A DNA stretch of 64,000 bases from CBDFKS01 sp965248905 (GTDB lineage: Bacteria > Chloroflexota > Dehalococcoidia > Lucifugimonadales > JAGWBF01). Position 1 is the stretch's first letter; each line of letters begins with the position of its first letter. Under the pieces are notes generated by a model. The model saw nothing but the letters and a program-made list of their open reading frames with translations, was not told the DNA's origin and made no database searches. Shown here piece by piece: positions 54,852-63,755 of the stretch. The DNA lies in NCBI GenBank assembly GCA_965248905.1, contig CBDFKS010000007.1, forward strand, positions 2,096,655 to 2,160,654, read 5' to 3'. Both the position numbers and the translations under genes were made by a program.

Positions 54852-55129
54852 GGCAGACTAACGCTAGACCTTGCGGGCGTCGAACAGAAGTGCGCGCCAG
54901 AAGGTCTTCAGCAAGCATTGGCTGCCCGACATTTAAAAGTTCGAATCAATGGTATTCCGACTGGCTTGTAGATGAGTCATTGGGAAATCAGAAGCGCGGG
55001 ACTCGGGCAGCGGTAGTTGGTGGCGCATCAGGCCTAATTCCCGCCGTCGCGCTTGCGACCGTCCCCGCTCGTTGCATCCAAATCGACGGCCCACGAATAC
55101 CGCAGTGTTTTGTGTCGATTGGATAATCG
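54852..55129. other. Junction between the SIMPL gene and recombinase remnant
   Basis: Nothing recognised. The boundary with the recombinase remnant is near 55130. Confidence 0.35.
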
Positions 55130-56340
55130 ATATCCTGGCGCAGGAAGTTGTCAGAGGTATGCGGGAGGCTGCTTCTCGCGGCTTCTGGGTCGCCAGCCGC
55201 GTGCCCTACGGCTACCGCAAGCTCATGGGGCAGGACGGGGCCAAGAAGCGGCCCAAGCTGGAGATAGATTCACCGGCGGACGCCGTGGTCAGGCGCATCT
55301 TCCAGATGGCCCTTCAGGGCAAGAGCATCCTGGACATCACGAAGACGCTGAATGGTGAGGGCATCCCCACCTCAACGGGCAAACACTGGTTGAAGTCCAC
55401 TGTGCACCGCATCCTCTCCAACGAAGCGTACACAGGAACGCTGGTTTGGGGTGTCGATGCCAAGGACGGTGCGCCACCGGTGCGCGTGGAAAACGCCTTT
55501 CCCGCCATCGTCTCTCAGCAGGAGTTTCGCCGCATCACCCGCTCCCTTCGCTCCAAGGCCCCGGCCAGGGTCAACCCCCGGCGTGCTTCCAGCCCCTATC
55601 TTCTCAGCGGCTTGGTGAAATGTGAGAAGTGCGGAAAGGCGCTCACTGCGGCTGAGGCCAAAAGCGGCAAGTACAGCTACTACGTCTGCCACTCACTGCT
55701 GAAAAAGGGAAGGGGAACTTGTGCAAGACGCCTCGCCTCAACTCAAAGCGCTTTGAGAAGCTGATGATCGAGCAGATTCGCGCAAACATCCTCACGGAAA
55801 GCAACATCCGGGACCTGGTTAGACTGATGGACGAGGAGATGGACGGGGTGGCTGCTGAGCAGCGGGAGAGGCTGGAAAACATCGAAGCGGAGCTTATCGA
55901 GGTGCGGCGGCGCTTGGACCGGGTGTGGCACGTCATCGAGAACTCGGAACTCGACATATCCGACGCCACCTCCCGCATCAGAGAAGCACCGGGAGCGTCA
56001 GGAGAAGCTGGAGATCGCCGCAGAGGAGGCCAGGGCATTGCTCTCAGAGCGCCGGGCCGTGCTGGACAACGTGGACACCATCGCCGCCTTCGCCGAGGAC
56101 ATGAGCGACTTCCTGATGACCAGCGAAATCACCGAATCGAGGGCCTTCATCAAGTCCTTCGTCAAGGAGATCGTGGTCAAGCCAGGAAAGGCGACGGTCT
56201 TCTACACCCTACCCACGCCCCCGGACAGCCCGATAGGGGGCGGAGACGCCGCAGAGGTGGCTCTCCACGGCCCAGTAGTTCGCAGTTCAGTACACGTTGG
56301 TGGGCCGGACTTGACGAAATCAAGAACCGAGGCCGATTCC
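55130..56340 (+). pseudogene. Serine recombinase remnant, C-terminal three quarters with two frameshifts
   Basis: Starts abruptly at LAQEVVRGMREAA (no catalytic N-terminus). First frame: recombinase domain and zinc ribbon (GLVKCEKCGKALT) to about 55725. Second frame: coiled coil (NSKRFEKLMIEQIRANILTE) to ~55985. Third frame: HRERQEKLEIAAEEARAL through the SPIGGGDAAEVALHGP tail. At least two frameshifts and an N-terminal deletion. Its tail overlaps, antisense, the end of the intact recombinase at 56202. Related to the fragment at 28580. Confidence 0.78.
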
Positions 56341-57869
56341 GAAGTCACGCCGTCGCTCGGCATGGGGACCGTGTACGTCAGTGTCGCCTCGTCTCCCATC
56401 ACTTCGATGCCTTCCACGAAGTTGCGGATGAGCGCCTTGCGCTCGGGGATCGTCCCGTCCTTCAGGAAGTCCCGGAAGTCGGCGACGTACCGCACTATCT
56501 CCTCGGTGTCGGGAAGGGCAACCCTGCGCTGCTCAAGCCGGGTCTCGGCGTCCTCTCTCGCAGCCTCCAACTGCTCCTCACGGTGCCTCAGCGACATGAT
56601 GCGGGGCGACAGGACCTCCAACGTCAGCTCGCTGGTCTCGATGGCCTCGTAGAGCCTCTCAAGACGCTTCCGCACGTCTCCTAGCTCCGCCTCGACCACT
56701 TCCAGCCTGCCGGAAAGCTCGCCGGCCATGGCGTCGATCTCCTCCGCCACTAGCGTCACGAGGGCCACGATGGTCTCCTCGTTCAGGATGCGCTCCCTGA
56801 TCTTCTCCACCACGAACGTCTCCAGTCTGGGGGCGTTCAGGTAGCGGGCGCTGCACGTCCCCGCTCCCTCCCTGAACAGGGTGCCGCAGATGTAGTAGGC
56901 GAACTGGCCGCTCTTGGCTCCCTGGGCCGAGTAGGGCCTGCCGCATACCCCGCACTTGAGCAGCCCGCTCAGCAGGAACTTGCTGCCCACTCTACCGGGC
57001 CTCTGCACCTTCGGGGCGCGCTCACTCATCGCCTGCTGCACATCCTCGAACAGATCCCTCGACACCAAGGCAGGCCACGCTCCCTCTACCCTTACAGGGT
57101 CCTGGGCCTCCTGTCCCTTGCTGCTCTTGCCCCATACGGCGGCGCCGGTGTACGCCTCGTTTCTCAGCACGTAGTGGAGCGTTCCCTTGTACCAGCGCTT
57201 GCCCCTGTTGGTGATGCCACGGTCGTTCAGTTCCTTGCATATCCCCTTGAGGCCGCTGCCCCGCAGGGACTTCTCGAATAGCTCCCGCACCACGGGGGCT
57301 GTGGCAGGGTCAACCTCAAGCGTGGGGCGCTCCTTCGCCCCGTCGCTGACCTTGATCTTCCTGTAGCCGAAGGGGGCGTTCGAGCCGAGGAAGAAGCCCC
57401 GGGACGCGGCCTCCCTCATTCCCCGTACGACCTCCTGCGCCAAATTTTCGCTGTAATATTCGTCCACGCTCTCGATGATTCCCTCAAGCAGCCTGCCGGT
57501 GGCGTTGTCCTCGGCCTGCTCGGTGATGGACACCACTCTGATGCCCTTGCGCCGCAGCTGGGATTTGAAGGCTACGGCGTGCTCGCGCTTGCGGGTGAAG
57601 CGGCTAAATTTCCATACGAGAATCACGTCGAAGGGGGCCTTGGGCTTGCCGCCCTCCTCGATCATCTCCCTGAACTGGGGCCGGTTGGCGACGCGGCCGC
57701 TCTCGGCCTCGTCCACGTACTCGCGGGCCACGGAGTAGCCGTTGGCCCTGGCGTACTCCTTGAGCGCCCGCAGCTGGGCAGACACGGACAGGTCCACGTC
57801 CTGCCGGTCGCTGGACACCCTGGCGTAGAGCGCCGCCGGCGTTAGGGGCTGTAGGTGCTTCTTCTTCAT
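56202..57869 (-). CDS. Large serine recombinase, intact, of the right modular element
   Basis: 555 residues from ATG 57869 (GAGGAGG upstream; the extension to 57896 is unsupported). Catalytic domain with Ser in ALYARVSSDRQ and WKFSRFTRKREH, recombinase domain (GYRKIKVSDGAKERP, then YVLRNEAYTGAAVWG), zinc ribbon (GLLKCGVCGRPYS, then GAGTCSARYL) and a long coiled coil. The last ~45 residues read antisense through the tail of the remnant beside it, so the native end has probably been replaced. Its operator contains CTGAGTCTTACTCAG. Confidence 0.85.
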   Translation of the reverse strand: MKKKHLQPLTPAALYARVSSDRQDVDLSVSAQLRALKEYARANGYSVAREYVDEAESGRVANRPQFREMIEEGGKPKAPFDVILVWKFSRFTRKREHAVAFKSQLRRKGIRVVSITEQAEDNATGRLLEGIIESVDEYYSENLAQEVVRGMREAASRGFFLGSNAPFGYRKIKVSDGAKERPTLEVDPATAPVVRELFEKSLRGSGLKGICKELNDRGITNRGKRWYKGTLHYVLRNEAYTGAAVWGKSSKGQEAQDPVRVEGAWPALVSRDLFEDVQQAMSERAPKVQRPGRVGSKFLLSGLLKCGVCGRPYSAQGAKSGQFAYYICGTLFREGAGTCSARYLNAPRLETFVVEKIRERILNEETIVALVTLVAEEIDAMAGELSGRLEVVEAELGDVRKRLERLYEAIETSELTLEVLSPRIMSLRHREEQLEAAREDAETRLEQRRVALPDTEEIVRYVADFRDFLKDGTIPERKALIRNFVEGIEVMGDEATLTYTVPMPSDGVTSESASVLDFVKSGPPTCTELRTTGPWRATSAASPPPIGLSGGVGRV

Positions 57870-57895
57870 GCTGTCCCTCCTCTTTTTGGAACACA

Positions 57896-57940
57896 CTGAG
57901 TCTTACTCAGTATTTGATGCTTCCGGTTGAACATTGTCAA
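57896..57940 (-). promoter_or_regulatory. Promoter/operator of the intact recombinase
   Basis: On the minus strand TTGACA (57940-57935) is followed about 19 bases later by AAATAC and the perfect inverted repeat CTGAGT-AAG-ACTCAG (57910-57896). The operator sits at the expected start of transcription. Confidence 0.6.
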
Positions 57941-57957
57941 TCGGCATCACTGCCAAT

Positions 57958-58362
57958 TCACCCCTCCAGCGCCGACAGGAACCTGGGAGCGTTGAGGATT
58001 CTCACTCCCTCGTGTGTCCCAAGCGGCAACAGGTGCCGCCGGTCGCTGGTGACCAGGTAATCGGCGGAAGCCTCCACGGCACACTCCAGGATGCGGTTGT
58101 CGGCGTGGCCCGCCTCGATCACCTCCGGGAGTCTACGGGGGTAGATGACCGTCGCGGCATTCCCAAGCGCGCTGAGAGCCTGGGACGAGCGTTCCGCGTC
58201 CCAATCGAACTTGCGCCCCAGCACCCCGGCAGCTTCCTCTAGGATGAAGGTGGACACATAAAGCTCGAACCGTCCCCTGAGAGCCAGTTCGAGCACCAGG
58301 CGCTCATTGCCGGGGAAGTTCAGGCCGGAGACTATGACGTTGGTGTCGAGGACGACTCTCAT
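57958..58362 (-). CDS. PIN-domain toxin, pair 2
   Basis: 134 residues. Same family and motifs as 41478: RVVLDTNVIVSGL, FILEEAAGVL, HADNRILECAVEA, YLVTSDRRHLL. About 80% identical. Lies directly upstream of the recombinase on the same strand. Overlaps its antitoxin by 4 bp. Confidence 0.83.
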   Translation of the reverse strand: MRVVLDTNVIVSGLNFPGNERLVLELALRGRFELYVSTFILEEAAGVLGRKFDWDAERSSQALSALGNAATVIYPRRLPEVIEAGHADNRILECAVEASADYLVTSDRRHLLPLGTHEGVRILNAPRFLSALEG

Positions 58363-58616
58363 GCACGGACCGAGCCAACCTCAGCCCGGTACTCTTCCAC
58401 CAGCCGGGACACGTCATCGGGACCGATGCCCTTCTCCCTGGCCTTCGCCTCTCCGTACTGGAGCAGTTGTCTCCACTCGCACTCCTCGATGTAGCGGAGC
58501 ACAGCCTCCCGGAGGAATTCGCTCCGGGACCGTCCCTGCTGCTTCATCACCTCGTCCACCCGGTCGGCCATCTCCGGCGGCAGCGAGAAAGTAATGGTCT
58601 TGGTCGTTCGAGGCAT
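58359..58616 (-). CDS. RHH (CopG/ParD-like) antitoxin, pair 2
   Basis: 85 residues from ATG 58616 (AGGGG upstream). RHH domain differs from pair 1 at only a few positions; the toxin-binding tail differs more. That pattern would suit cross-repression of both promoters, which share the same operator, combined with separate toxin recognition. Confidence 0.83.
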   Translation of the reverse strand: MPRTTKTITFSLPPEMADRVDEVMKQQGRSRSEFLREAVLRYIEECEWRQLLQYGEAKAREKGIGPDDVSRLVEEYRAEVGSVRA

Positions 58617-58628
58617 GTTCAAACCCCT

Positions 58629-58678
58629 TGTTATCGAGTCTTACCAAGATATTGCGCCATTTCCGACACCCCTGTCAA
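58629..58678 (-). promoter_or_regulatory. Promoter/operator of toxin-antitoxin pair 2
   Basis: Minus strand: TTGACAGGGG (58678 downward), 18-base spacer, CAATAT (58654-58649), then GGTAAGACTCGATAACA. Nearly the same as the promoter of pair 1. Confidence 0.6.
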
Positions 58679-58744
58679 GCGTCTCCGGTGCTGACCCAGG
58701 GTACGCGGACAGACACTCCTCACAGGGCGCGAGATTCGTCGGGA

Positions 58745-58935
58745 CGTCGGCGGCGTCATACCCGTGTACAGGGGATCGCTTGGGGCGGCAAGTTGCAGCT
58801 CGGGCGGTTCCGTAGCTGAAATCGGGGGTGTAAGGGACAGCCTGCTAAATCGGAGCGAGCAATTTGATTCCGGGGTTCCTTCCACTCCTACAGGACAGCG
58901 GCAGCTACGGAAGTGGACAAAGTGTCGGTGGGGTC
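58745..58935 (+). repeat. Intergenic repeat family, copy B
   Basis: Ordered blocks: ACCCGTGTACAGG, GGCGGCAAGTTGCAG, TTCCGTAGCTGAAATCGGGG, CGGAGCGAGCAAT, GGACAGCGGCAGCTACGG, AAGTGGACAAA. Single copy of the GGACAG unit. Lies between pair 2 and the restriction-modification gene. Confidence 0.7.
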
Positions 58936-59008
58936 TGTAGACGTGATGGGAGTTGGGACCGAAGGATAGTAGACCTCTTTGAATCTACTGCTGGCATAGT
59001 CTATGGGG

Positions 59009-59039
59009 GGTTGACGGTCAACCTAATGGTCTATACGAT
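59009..59039 (+). promoter_or_regulatory. Promoter with operator for the zinc-ribbon/restriction-modification genes
   Basis: TTGACG (59011-59016), 17-base spacer, TACGAT (59034-59039). A perfect inverted repeat GGTTGAC-G-GTCAACC (59009-59023) covers the -35 box, an ideal repressor site. The first gene starts 40 bp downstream. Confidence 0.55.
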
Positions 59040-59078
59040 TGGGTACTAGTAAAAGGTATTACTTATGGTGCGAGTGGT

Positions 59079-59216
59079 ATGAAACTCGGCATAGTCAAAT
59101 TGAACGGATGCCGATGCAGGTGTGGGCATGAGTGGCTACCTCGCATCAAGGGCCAGACGCCTCGCGTGTGTCCGAAGTGCAAGAGTGCGAATTGGGACAA
59201 GCCGAAGAAGGTGTGA
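59079..59216 (+). CDS. 45-residue zinc-ribbon protein
   Basis: Tiny frame from ATG 59079 to TGA 59214-59216. Two Cys pairs (CRCRCGHEW, then CPKCKSANW) form a zinc-ribbon pattern, and the ends are Lys-rich. It precedes the restriction-modification gene by only 4 bp and probably shares its transcript. It may act as a regulator or a DNA-binding partner of the enzyme. Confidence 0.55.
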   Translation: MKLGIVKLNGCRCRCGHEWLPRIKGQTPRVCPKCKSANWDKPKKV

Positions 59217-59220
59217 CCCA

Positions 59221-61884
59221 ATGACTCAAGCTAATCCCTCGCGATCCGACCTCGCGAACAAGTATTGCCGATCGACTGACCTCTCAAACGAGGCGAGTGT
59301 CGAATCATTCTTCGTTCTGAGGATGCTCGCCGACCTCGGCTACGAGGATCATGAGATCAGAACCAAGCAGTCCGTCGACGAAGTCTCGGTAAGCCGAGGC
59401 GGTCGAACCCGGCGCGAAGCCTACAAGCCCGACTACCTCATCAACGGTGGCGACCGTCCGCGATGGATCATTGATGCGAAGTCGACCAGCGAGAACATTG
59501 AGGATTTTACCTATCAAGGCGCGGGCTACGCGATGGGCATCAACCGTCGCTTCGACGACAATCCTGTTCGCTTCTACATGCTCACGAATGGACTACTGAC
59601 TCGTGTCTACCGATGGGATAGAGGGGACGCGGTGCTTTCGCTTCGCTTCACTGACTTCACTGATGACAACACCCGCTATCGGGCTCTCCACCAACTGCTC
59701 GGGGCATCGACCGTTCGTCAGGGGTGGGAGCAACCGGTACTCGCGGCCCCAGGCCGTGCTTTGCTACGTCCGACCATCGACGAGATCAAGCGCGCCTTCT
59801 TGAAATGCCATCGAATCATCTGGAAGGCGGAGAAGTTGAGCCCGCAGGCGGCCTTCTTGGAGTTCGCGAAGCTGCTCTTCGTTAAACTCTGGGAGGATCG
59901 CCGTCTGCGCGACGATCCGCAACTCCTCGCTCTTATCAGCCAAGGCGAACCGATTCGCCGAGATTCAGTTCGATTCTCGCTCCGTTGGGTGACAGAACAG
60001 GAGGCAAACGACCCGAATCCAGTCGCCTCCATCCTCTTCCGGCAACTGGTGGAGTCGCTCGAGAGGGAGATCGCGGACCGCAAGCGGAAGCGCATTTTTC
60101 AGCCCAATGAACGCCTTGACCTCGCGCCTGGGACGGTGAAACGGGTCGTCGCTCTCCTAGAGGGTTACTACCTCTTTGGCATCGACGAGGATTTGAACGG
60201 GCGTATGTTCGAGGCCTTCCTGACCGCAACGATGCGAGGTCAGGCGCTCGGCCAATACTTTACGCCGCGCAGCGTCGTGAAACTCATGACTAGATTGGCA
60301 CGTCCGGTCGCGCAACTCGGCAGAGTCGAACGAGTCCTCGACGCCTGTTGTGGTACGGGGGGATTCCTCATAGAGGCGCTGACTGACATGCGCGCGCAAG
60401 TCTACAGCAATACCTCACTCACAAAGACTGAGCGTCAGCAACTTCTTGAAGAGATTGCAAACGAGGCGATCTTCGGAATCGACGCTGGGCGTGAGCCGCC
60501 AATCACCCGAATCGCCCGTATCAACATGTACCTTCACGGCGACGGAGGTAGCCGTATCTACCTGACGGACGGGCTACGCCACATCCCTCAGCCCTCCGGT
60601 GCCGATCCGATGGAGGTTACACGCGAAGTCGAGGAGCTTCGGAGCCTGCTCGACGCGGGGGAGCGCTTCGACGTGGTTCTGTCGAACCCACCATTTTCGA
60701 TGGGCTATTCCGCCGACGACCCCGATGAGAACGAAATCCTTGAAAGCTACGAACTGACGACGTACGCCGGCCGCCGCCGCAAGTCACTCAGGTCTTCTGT
60801 GATGTTCATTGAGCAATACTGGCGGCTGCTACGACCGGGTGGCCGACTTCTCACCGTCATTGACGACAGCGTGCTCAGCGGGAGCACCTACGCGTTTGTC
60901 CGGGCATTTATCCGAGAGCGTTTCATCATCCGCGCTGTCATCAGTATCCACGGCGATGCGTTCCAGCGATCCGGTGCACGAGCTAAAACCTCGATCCTGT
61001 ATCTGACCAAACGAACTTGTAGGGACGAGTATCAACCCAGCATTTTCGCGTACGAGAGTCTCTACGTTGGACGGGATGATGTTGTGCCGCGCACGCCACC
61101 GAGTGTGGCGGAACTCGCTCGACAGTCGGCCGTCGATGAGATGGAGGAGATTCTAGGACTCTTCGAGAAGTATCGGAAGGGTGAAGATGGAGACTGGCTC
61201 GTGAGCCCTGAGGCACTCAGTGACCGCTTGGATGCCAAGTACATCCGCCCATGGTCAGTGAAGGAACTTTCGCCACACTGGGCCGCGCTTGGTGTGGAAG
61301 CGGTCCCGCTGTCAACCCTTGTCGAGCCAATTGAAGATTCCGTCGCGGTTGACCTTGATACGCACTACGAGTTCCTTAGAATCACCTATGAAGGCCGAGC
61401 CGAGCCAGGCGAAACGCGCCTCGGTCGCGAGATCAGTTACTCGAAGATTGGTCGAGCACAAGTTGGCGATATTGTTGTTAGCAACATCAGCGCCGTGTAC
61501 CGAGCGATCTGCGTGATGCCAGACGATCTCAGCCACCTGCTCGTCTCCAACGAATTTACGGTTCTCCGTCCGCGACCGGGAGTCGAGGTGGACGCCTACT
61601 ACATCTGGTCCGTACTGAGGACGGCCGGAGTGGTCGCGGAATGGCTGTCTGGCGCCTCCGGCGTCGGACGACATCGGGTCGATTGGGGCATGCTACAGAA
61701 TCAGCAAGTTCCGCTCTACCCTTACCACCGGCAGAAAGAGATCGGCGACCTGTACCGCGATATCCACGCCCGCGAGCAGGAAACGAGGCGGCTGGCCGAA
61801 GCCGCCGACGCATCCTTAGCGGATCTCAATCTGGAAGGCGAAGTCGCCAAGGACCGCCTCGCTCGGGCGAAACCGCCCAAGTGA
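59221..61884 (+). CDS. Single-chain restriction-modification enzyme (nuclease-methyltransferase-specificity fusion)
   Basis: 887 residues from ATG 59221 (GAAGGTG upstream). N-terminal PD-(D/E)XK nuclease: Pro70-Asp71 in KPDYLING, then Asp85 and Lys87 in WIIDAKS. HsdM-type helical region, then an N6-adenine methyltransferase with motif I (DACCGTGG, ~375) and motif IV (NPPF, ~490). C-terminal target-recognition region of HsdS type (DWGMLQNQQVPLYP) with a closing helix. This is the type IIG/type I-like R-M-S layout. It cuts unmodified DNA and methylates self. It sits between repeat copies B and C like an inserted cargo. Confidence 0.85.
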   Translation: MTQANPSRSDLANKYCRSTDLSNEASVESFFVLRMLADLGYEDHEIRTKQSVDEVSVSRGGRTRREAYKPDYLINGGDRPRWIIDAKSTSENIEDFTYQGAGYAMGINRRFDDNPVRFYMLTNGLLTRVYRWDRGDAVLSLRFTDFTDDNTRYRALHQLLGASTVRQGWEQPVLAAPGRALLRPTIDEIKRAFLKCHRIIWKAEKLSPQAAFLEFAKLLFVKLWEDRRLRDDPQLLALISQGEPIRRDSVRFSLRWVTEQEANDPNPVASILFRQLVESLEREIADRKRKRIFQPNERLDLAPGTVKRVVALLEGYYLFGIDEDLNGRMFEAFLTATMRGQALGQYFTPRSVVKLMTRLARPVAQLGRVERVLDACCGTGGFLIEALTDMRAQVYSNTSLTKTERQQLLEEIANEAIFGIDAGREPPITRIARINMYLHGDGGSRIYLTDGLRHIPQPSGADPMEVTREVEELRSLLDAGERFDVVLSNPPFSMGYSADDPDENEILESYELTTYAGRRRKSLRSSVMFIEQYWRLLRPGGRLLTVIDDSVLSGSTYAFVRAFIRERFIIRAVISIHGDAFQRSGARAKTSILYLTKRTCRDEYQPSIFAYESLYVGRDDVVPRTPPSVAELARQSAVDEMEEILGLFEKYRKGEDGDWLVSPEALSDRLDAKYIRPWSVKELSPHWAALGVEAVPLSTLVEPIEDSVAVDLDTHYEFLRITYEGRAEPGETRLGREISYSKIGRAQVGDIVVSNISAVYRAICVMPDDLSHLLVSNEFTVLRPRPGVEVDAYYIWSVLRTAGVVAEWLSGASGVGRHRVDWGMLQNQQVPLYPYHRQKEIGDLYRDIHAREQETRRLAEAADASLADLNLEGEVAKDRLARAKPPK

Positions 61885-61929
61885 CCTTTTGTGCAGGCGT
61901 AATTTTCTGAACAAGGCCGCACGCTCTGG

Positions 61930-62165
61930 TGGACTTACCCGTGTACAGGAGACCTCCCCGGGCGGCAAGTTGCAGGTTGGGGATTCCGTAGCTGAAATCG
62001 GGGTGAACATGCCATCCTGCCACATCGGAGCAAGCAATCCATTTCCGGTGCTCCTTCCACCTCTACTGGACAGTCGCAGCTAGGAAAGTGGACAAAACGC
62101 CGGTCAGCGGGTTGGCCGGAAGTGGACAGTCGCAGGTACGAAAGTAGACAAACCGCCGTTGGGGT
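61930..62165 (+). repeat. Intergenic repeat family, copy C
   Basis: Same ordered blocks as copy B: ACCCGTGTACAGG, GGCGGCAAGTTGCAG, TTCCGTAGCTGAAATCGGGG, CGGAGCAAGCAAT. The GGACAGTCG unit is tandemly doubled at 62069 and 62125, a 56-bp period identical to that in copy A. Confidence 0.75.
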
Positions 62166-62221
62166 TTGCGGACGTGACGGGAGCGAGGAGTGGAAGGCGC
62201 GACACCGGTTGCATGTGCCAC

Positions 62222-62530
62222 TCAGTCCCCGTCCTCGCCTTCTGCTGTCGGCCTTGGCGCAGTCCCGGACCGGGACGCCTGACGCCGCAGGTGGGCGCGT
62301 GCGATCATGCGGGCCAGGATGCGAAGCCCGCGCCGCACCGTCTCCTGCTGGTCGGCAGAGTGTGTTGGCGATCCCCGCCTCGCCGTCGCCCGGCGATTGG
62401 TCGGTGGGTTCTCTCCGTTGGCGCTTCTCATCCCGTTCCTTCCGCCTTCGACGGTTTCCCGGGCCAGGGGAGTCGTCCACGACGGCCCAGGTGTCCGCCG
62501 TCCAGTGTGAGCGGTCGAGACGTTGGACAT
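62222..62530 (-). CDS. Possible small basic protein, unknown
   Basis: 102 residues, Arg-rich and hydrophilic. The C-terminal part (RGLRILARMIARAHLRRQA) looks like a real helix. A degenerate echo of this part (ARILDRSHLGCRAS) is readable on the minus strand around 62840-62920, suggesting a duplicated module. No family known. Start and reality uncertain. Confidence 0.3.
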   Translation of the reverse strand: MSNVSTAHTGRRTPGPSWTTPLARETVEGGRNGMRSANGENPPTNRRATARRGSPTHSADQQETVRRGLRILARMIARAHLRRQASRSGTAPRPTAEGEDGD

Positions 62531-62585
62531 AACTACCTATGAGGGCGCTCACGTGAGCGCCCCTATAAGACCTGGGGCGAATACC

Positions 62586-63090
62586 TTCATTGGTGATGCT
62601 GTCGGGGTGTACAGAGAAATGAAGTTGGTTGCAAAAATGCAAGTCGGGCCGTTTCGTAGCTGAAATGGGGCGGATCACCCCTCTACAGGACTGAGACAGT
62701 GAACACTTCGACTTGCGGGTACGTTCCGGCGTGCGTATGCAGGTCCCGTAGCTGAAAGTCGCGTTTATGCAGGCGAGCGAGATCGGGTCCGAGTTGCAAA
62801 GGCCCTAGCTGGCAGTTGCACTTTTGCGCGGCGTCGCGAGGACTGGAATCGGGGGTTGGCGGGGACGCCCGACACCCAAGGTGGGAGCGGTCGAGGATCC
62901 GGGCGGGGGAGGCATGGCCCTCATAACACCCCGCACATGTGCGCGCCCCTATGCGGTCCGCCAAAACAGAGGGCGGCCACGCAGTTGTGGGGGTGTACAG
63001 GAGTTTGAGTTCCGTGACGGAGCGGCCAGAGTCGTGATTTCGTAGCTGGAACAGGGCTAAATCGCCCCTCTACGGGATGTAACCAGTGAA
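62586..63090 (+). repeat. Degenerate members of the intergenic repeat family
   Basis: At least three partial copies carry the CGTAGCTGAAA or CGTAGCTGGAA core (near 62656, 62748 and 63043). Two of these are preceded by GTGTACAG and followed by a CCCCTCTAC-GGA block. No supported gene lies in 62531-63275, so this 745-bp stretch is repeat-derived. Confidence 0.5.
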
Positions 63091-63275
63091 CACTTTTAGA
63101 AAGGGTGCGTTCCGGCCCGCAATGACATCACCAAACGTGGGGAATGACATCGGCAGGCCCGGCGGAGCGGCGGCACAATGACATTAGGCCCCGGAAAAGG
63201 CGATTGAAGTGGGGGTGCGTTACGTCTCCCGAAGATGTGGCTGGAGACCGGGGTGACGGGCCGACAGCGCGTCCT

Positions 63276-63737
63276 CTACCTCAGCACAAACCACCACAGG
63301 AGAACGCTGCCGATCAGCAGCGCCAACAGTACGAAGGCGGTTATGCGGGCCGCGATGAGCACGTTGTTCGTCTCCTTGTGCGCGGCGACCTCCTTCTGGT
63401 ACTCCCTCTCAAGCTCGTGGTACGGCCGTCTGGCGGTGGCTGCGGACTCCCTGGCCTCGTCCCGCTCCCGCTCCAGCTCGGACGCGCTGAGCTTCAACTC
63501 GGATACTCTCTGCTCCAACTCCCGCACGGTCTGTTCAAGCTCCCGCTCCCTGTCGATGGTCCGGCGCAGCAGTTCCTCGTCGGTGATGTACTCCCCCGCC
63601 ATCCGCACGAACACCCGGCGGCCCTCCCTGCGGACCTCGACCTCGCCATTCCTGATCTTCCGGTCCAGGGTCGAGACGGAGACCTCCAGTTCCTCCGCAG
63701 CCTCCGCCTTCGTCACCCAGCGGACGGGCTCATCCAT
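63276..63737 (-). CDS. HTH / coiled-coil / transmembrane regulator-like protein, second copy
   Basis: 153 residues from ATG 63737 (GGGAGGGAG upstream; the extension to 63785 crosses the operator). Same parts as 40302: excisionase-type HTH (VTKAEAAEELEVSVSTLDRK), Glu/Arg coiled coil (RELEQTVRELEQRVSELK), and a C-terminal membrane helix. Related to, but clearly diverged from, the first copy. Likely first cargo-side gene of the right element. Confidence 0.7.
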   Translation of the reverse strand: MDEPVRWVTKAEAAEELEVSVSTLDRKIRNGEVEVRREGRRVFVRMAGEYITDEELLRRTIDRERELEQTVRELEQRVSELKLSASELERERDEARESAATARRPYHELEREYQKEVAAHKETNNVLIAARITAFVLLALLIGSVLLWWFVLR

Positions 63738-63755
63738 CGTTTCTCCCTCCCTATC

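Noticed and set aside
62069..62160. CRISPR-like array from 56-bp repeated units
   Set aside because: Only two units, no constant repeat/variable spacer structure, and the repeat is shared with other intergenic copies; no cas genes.
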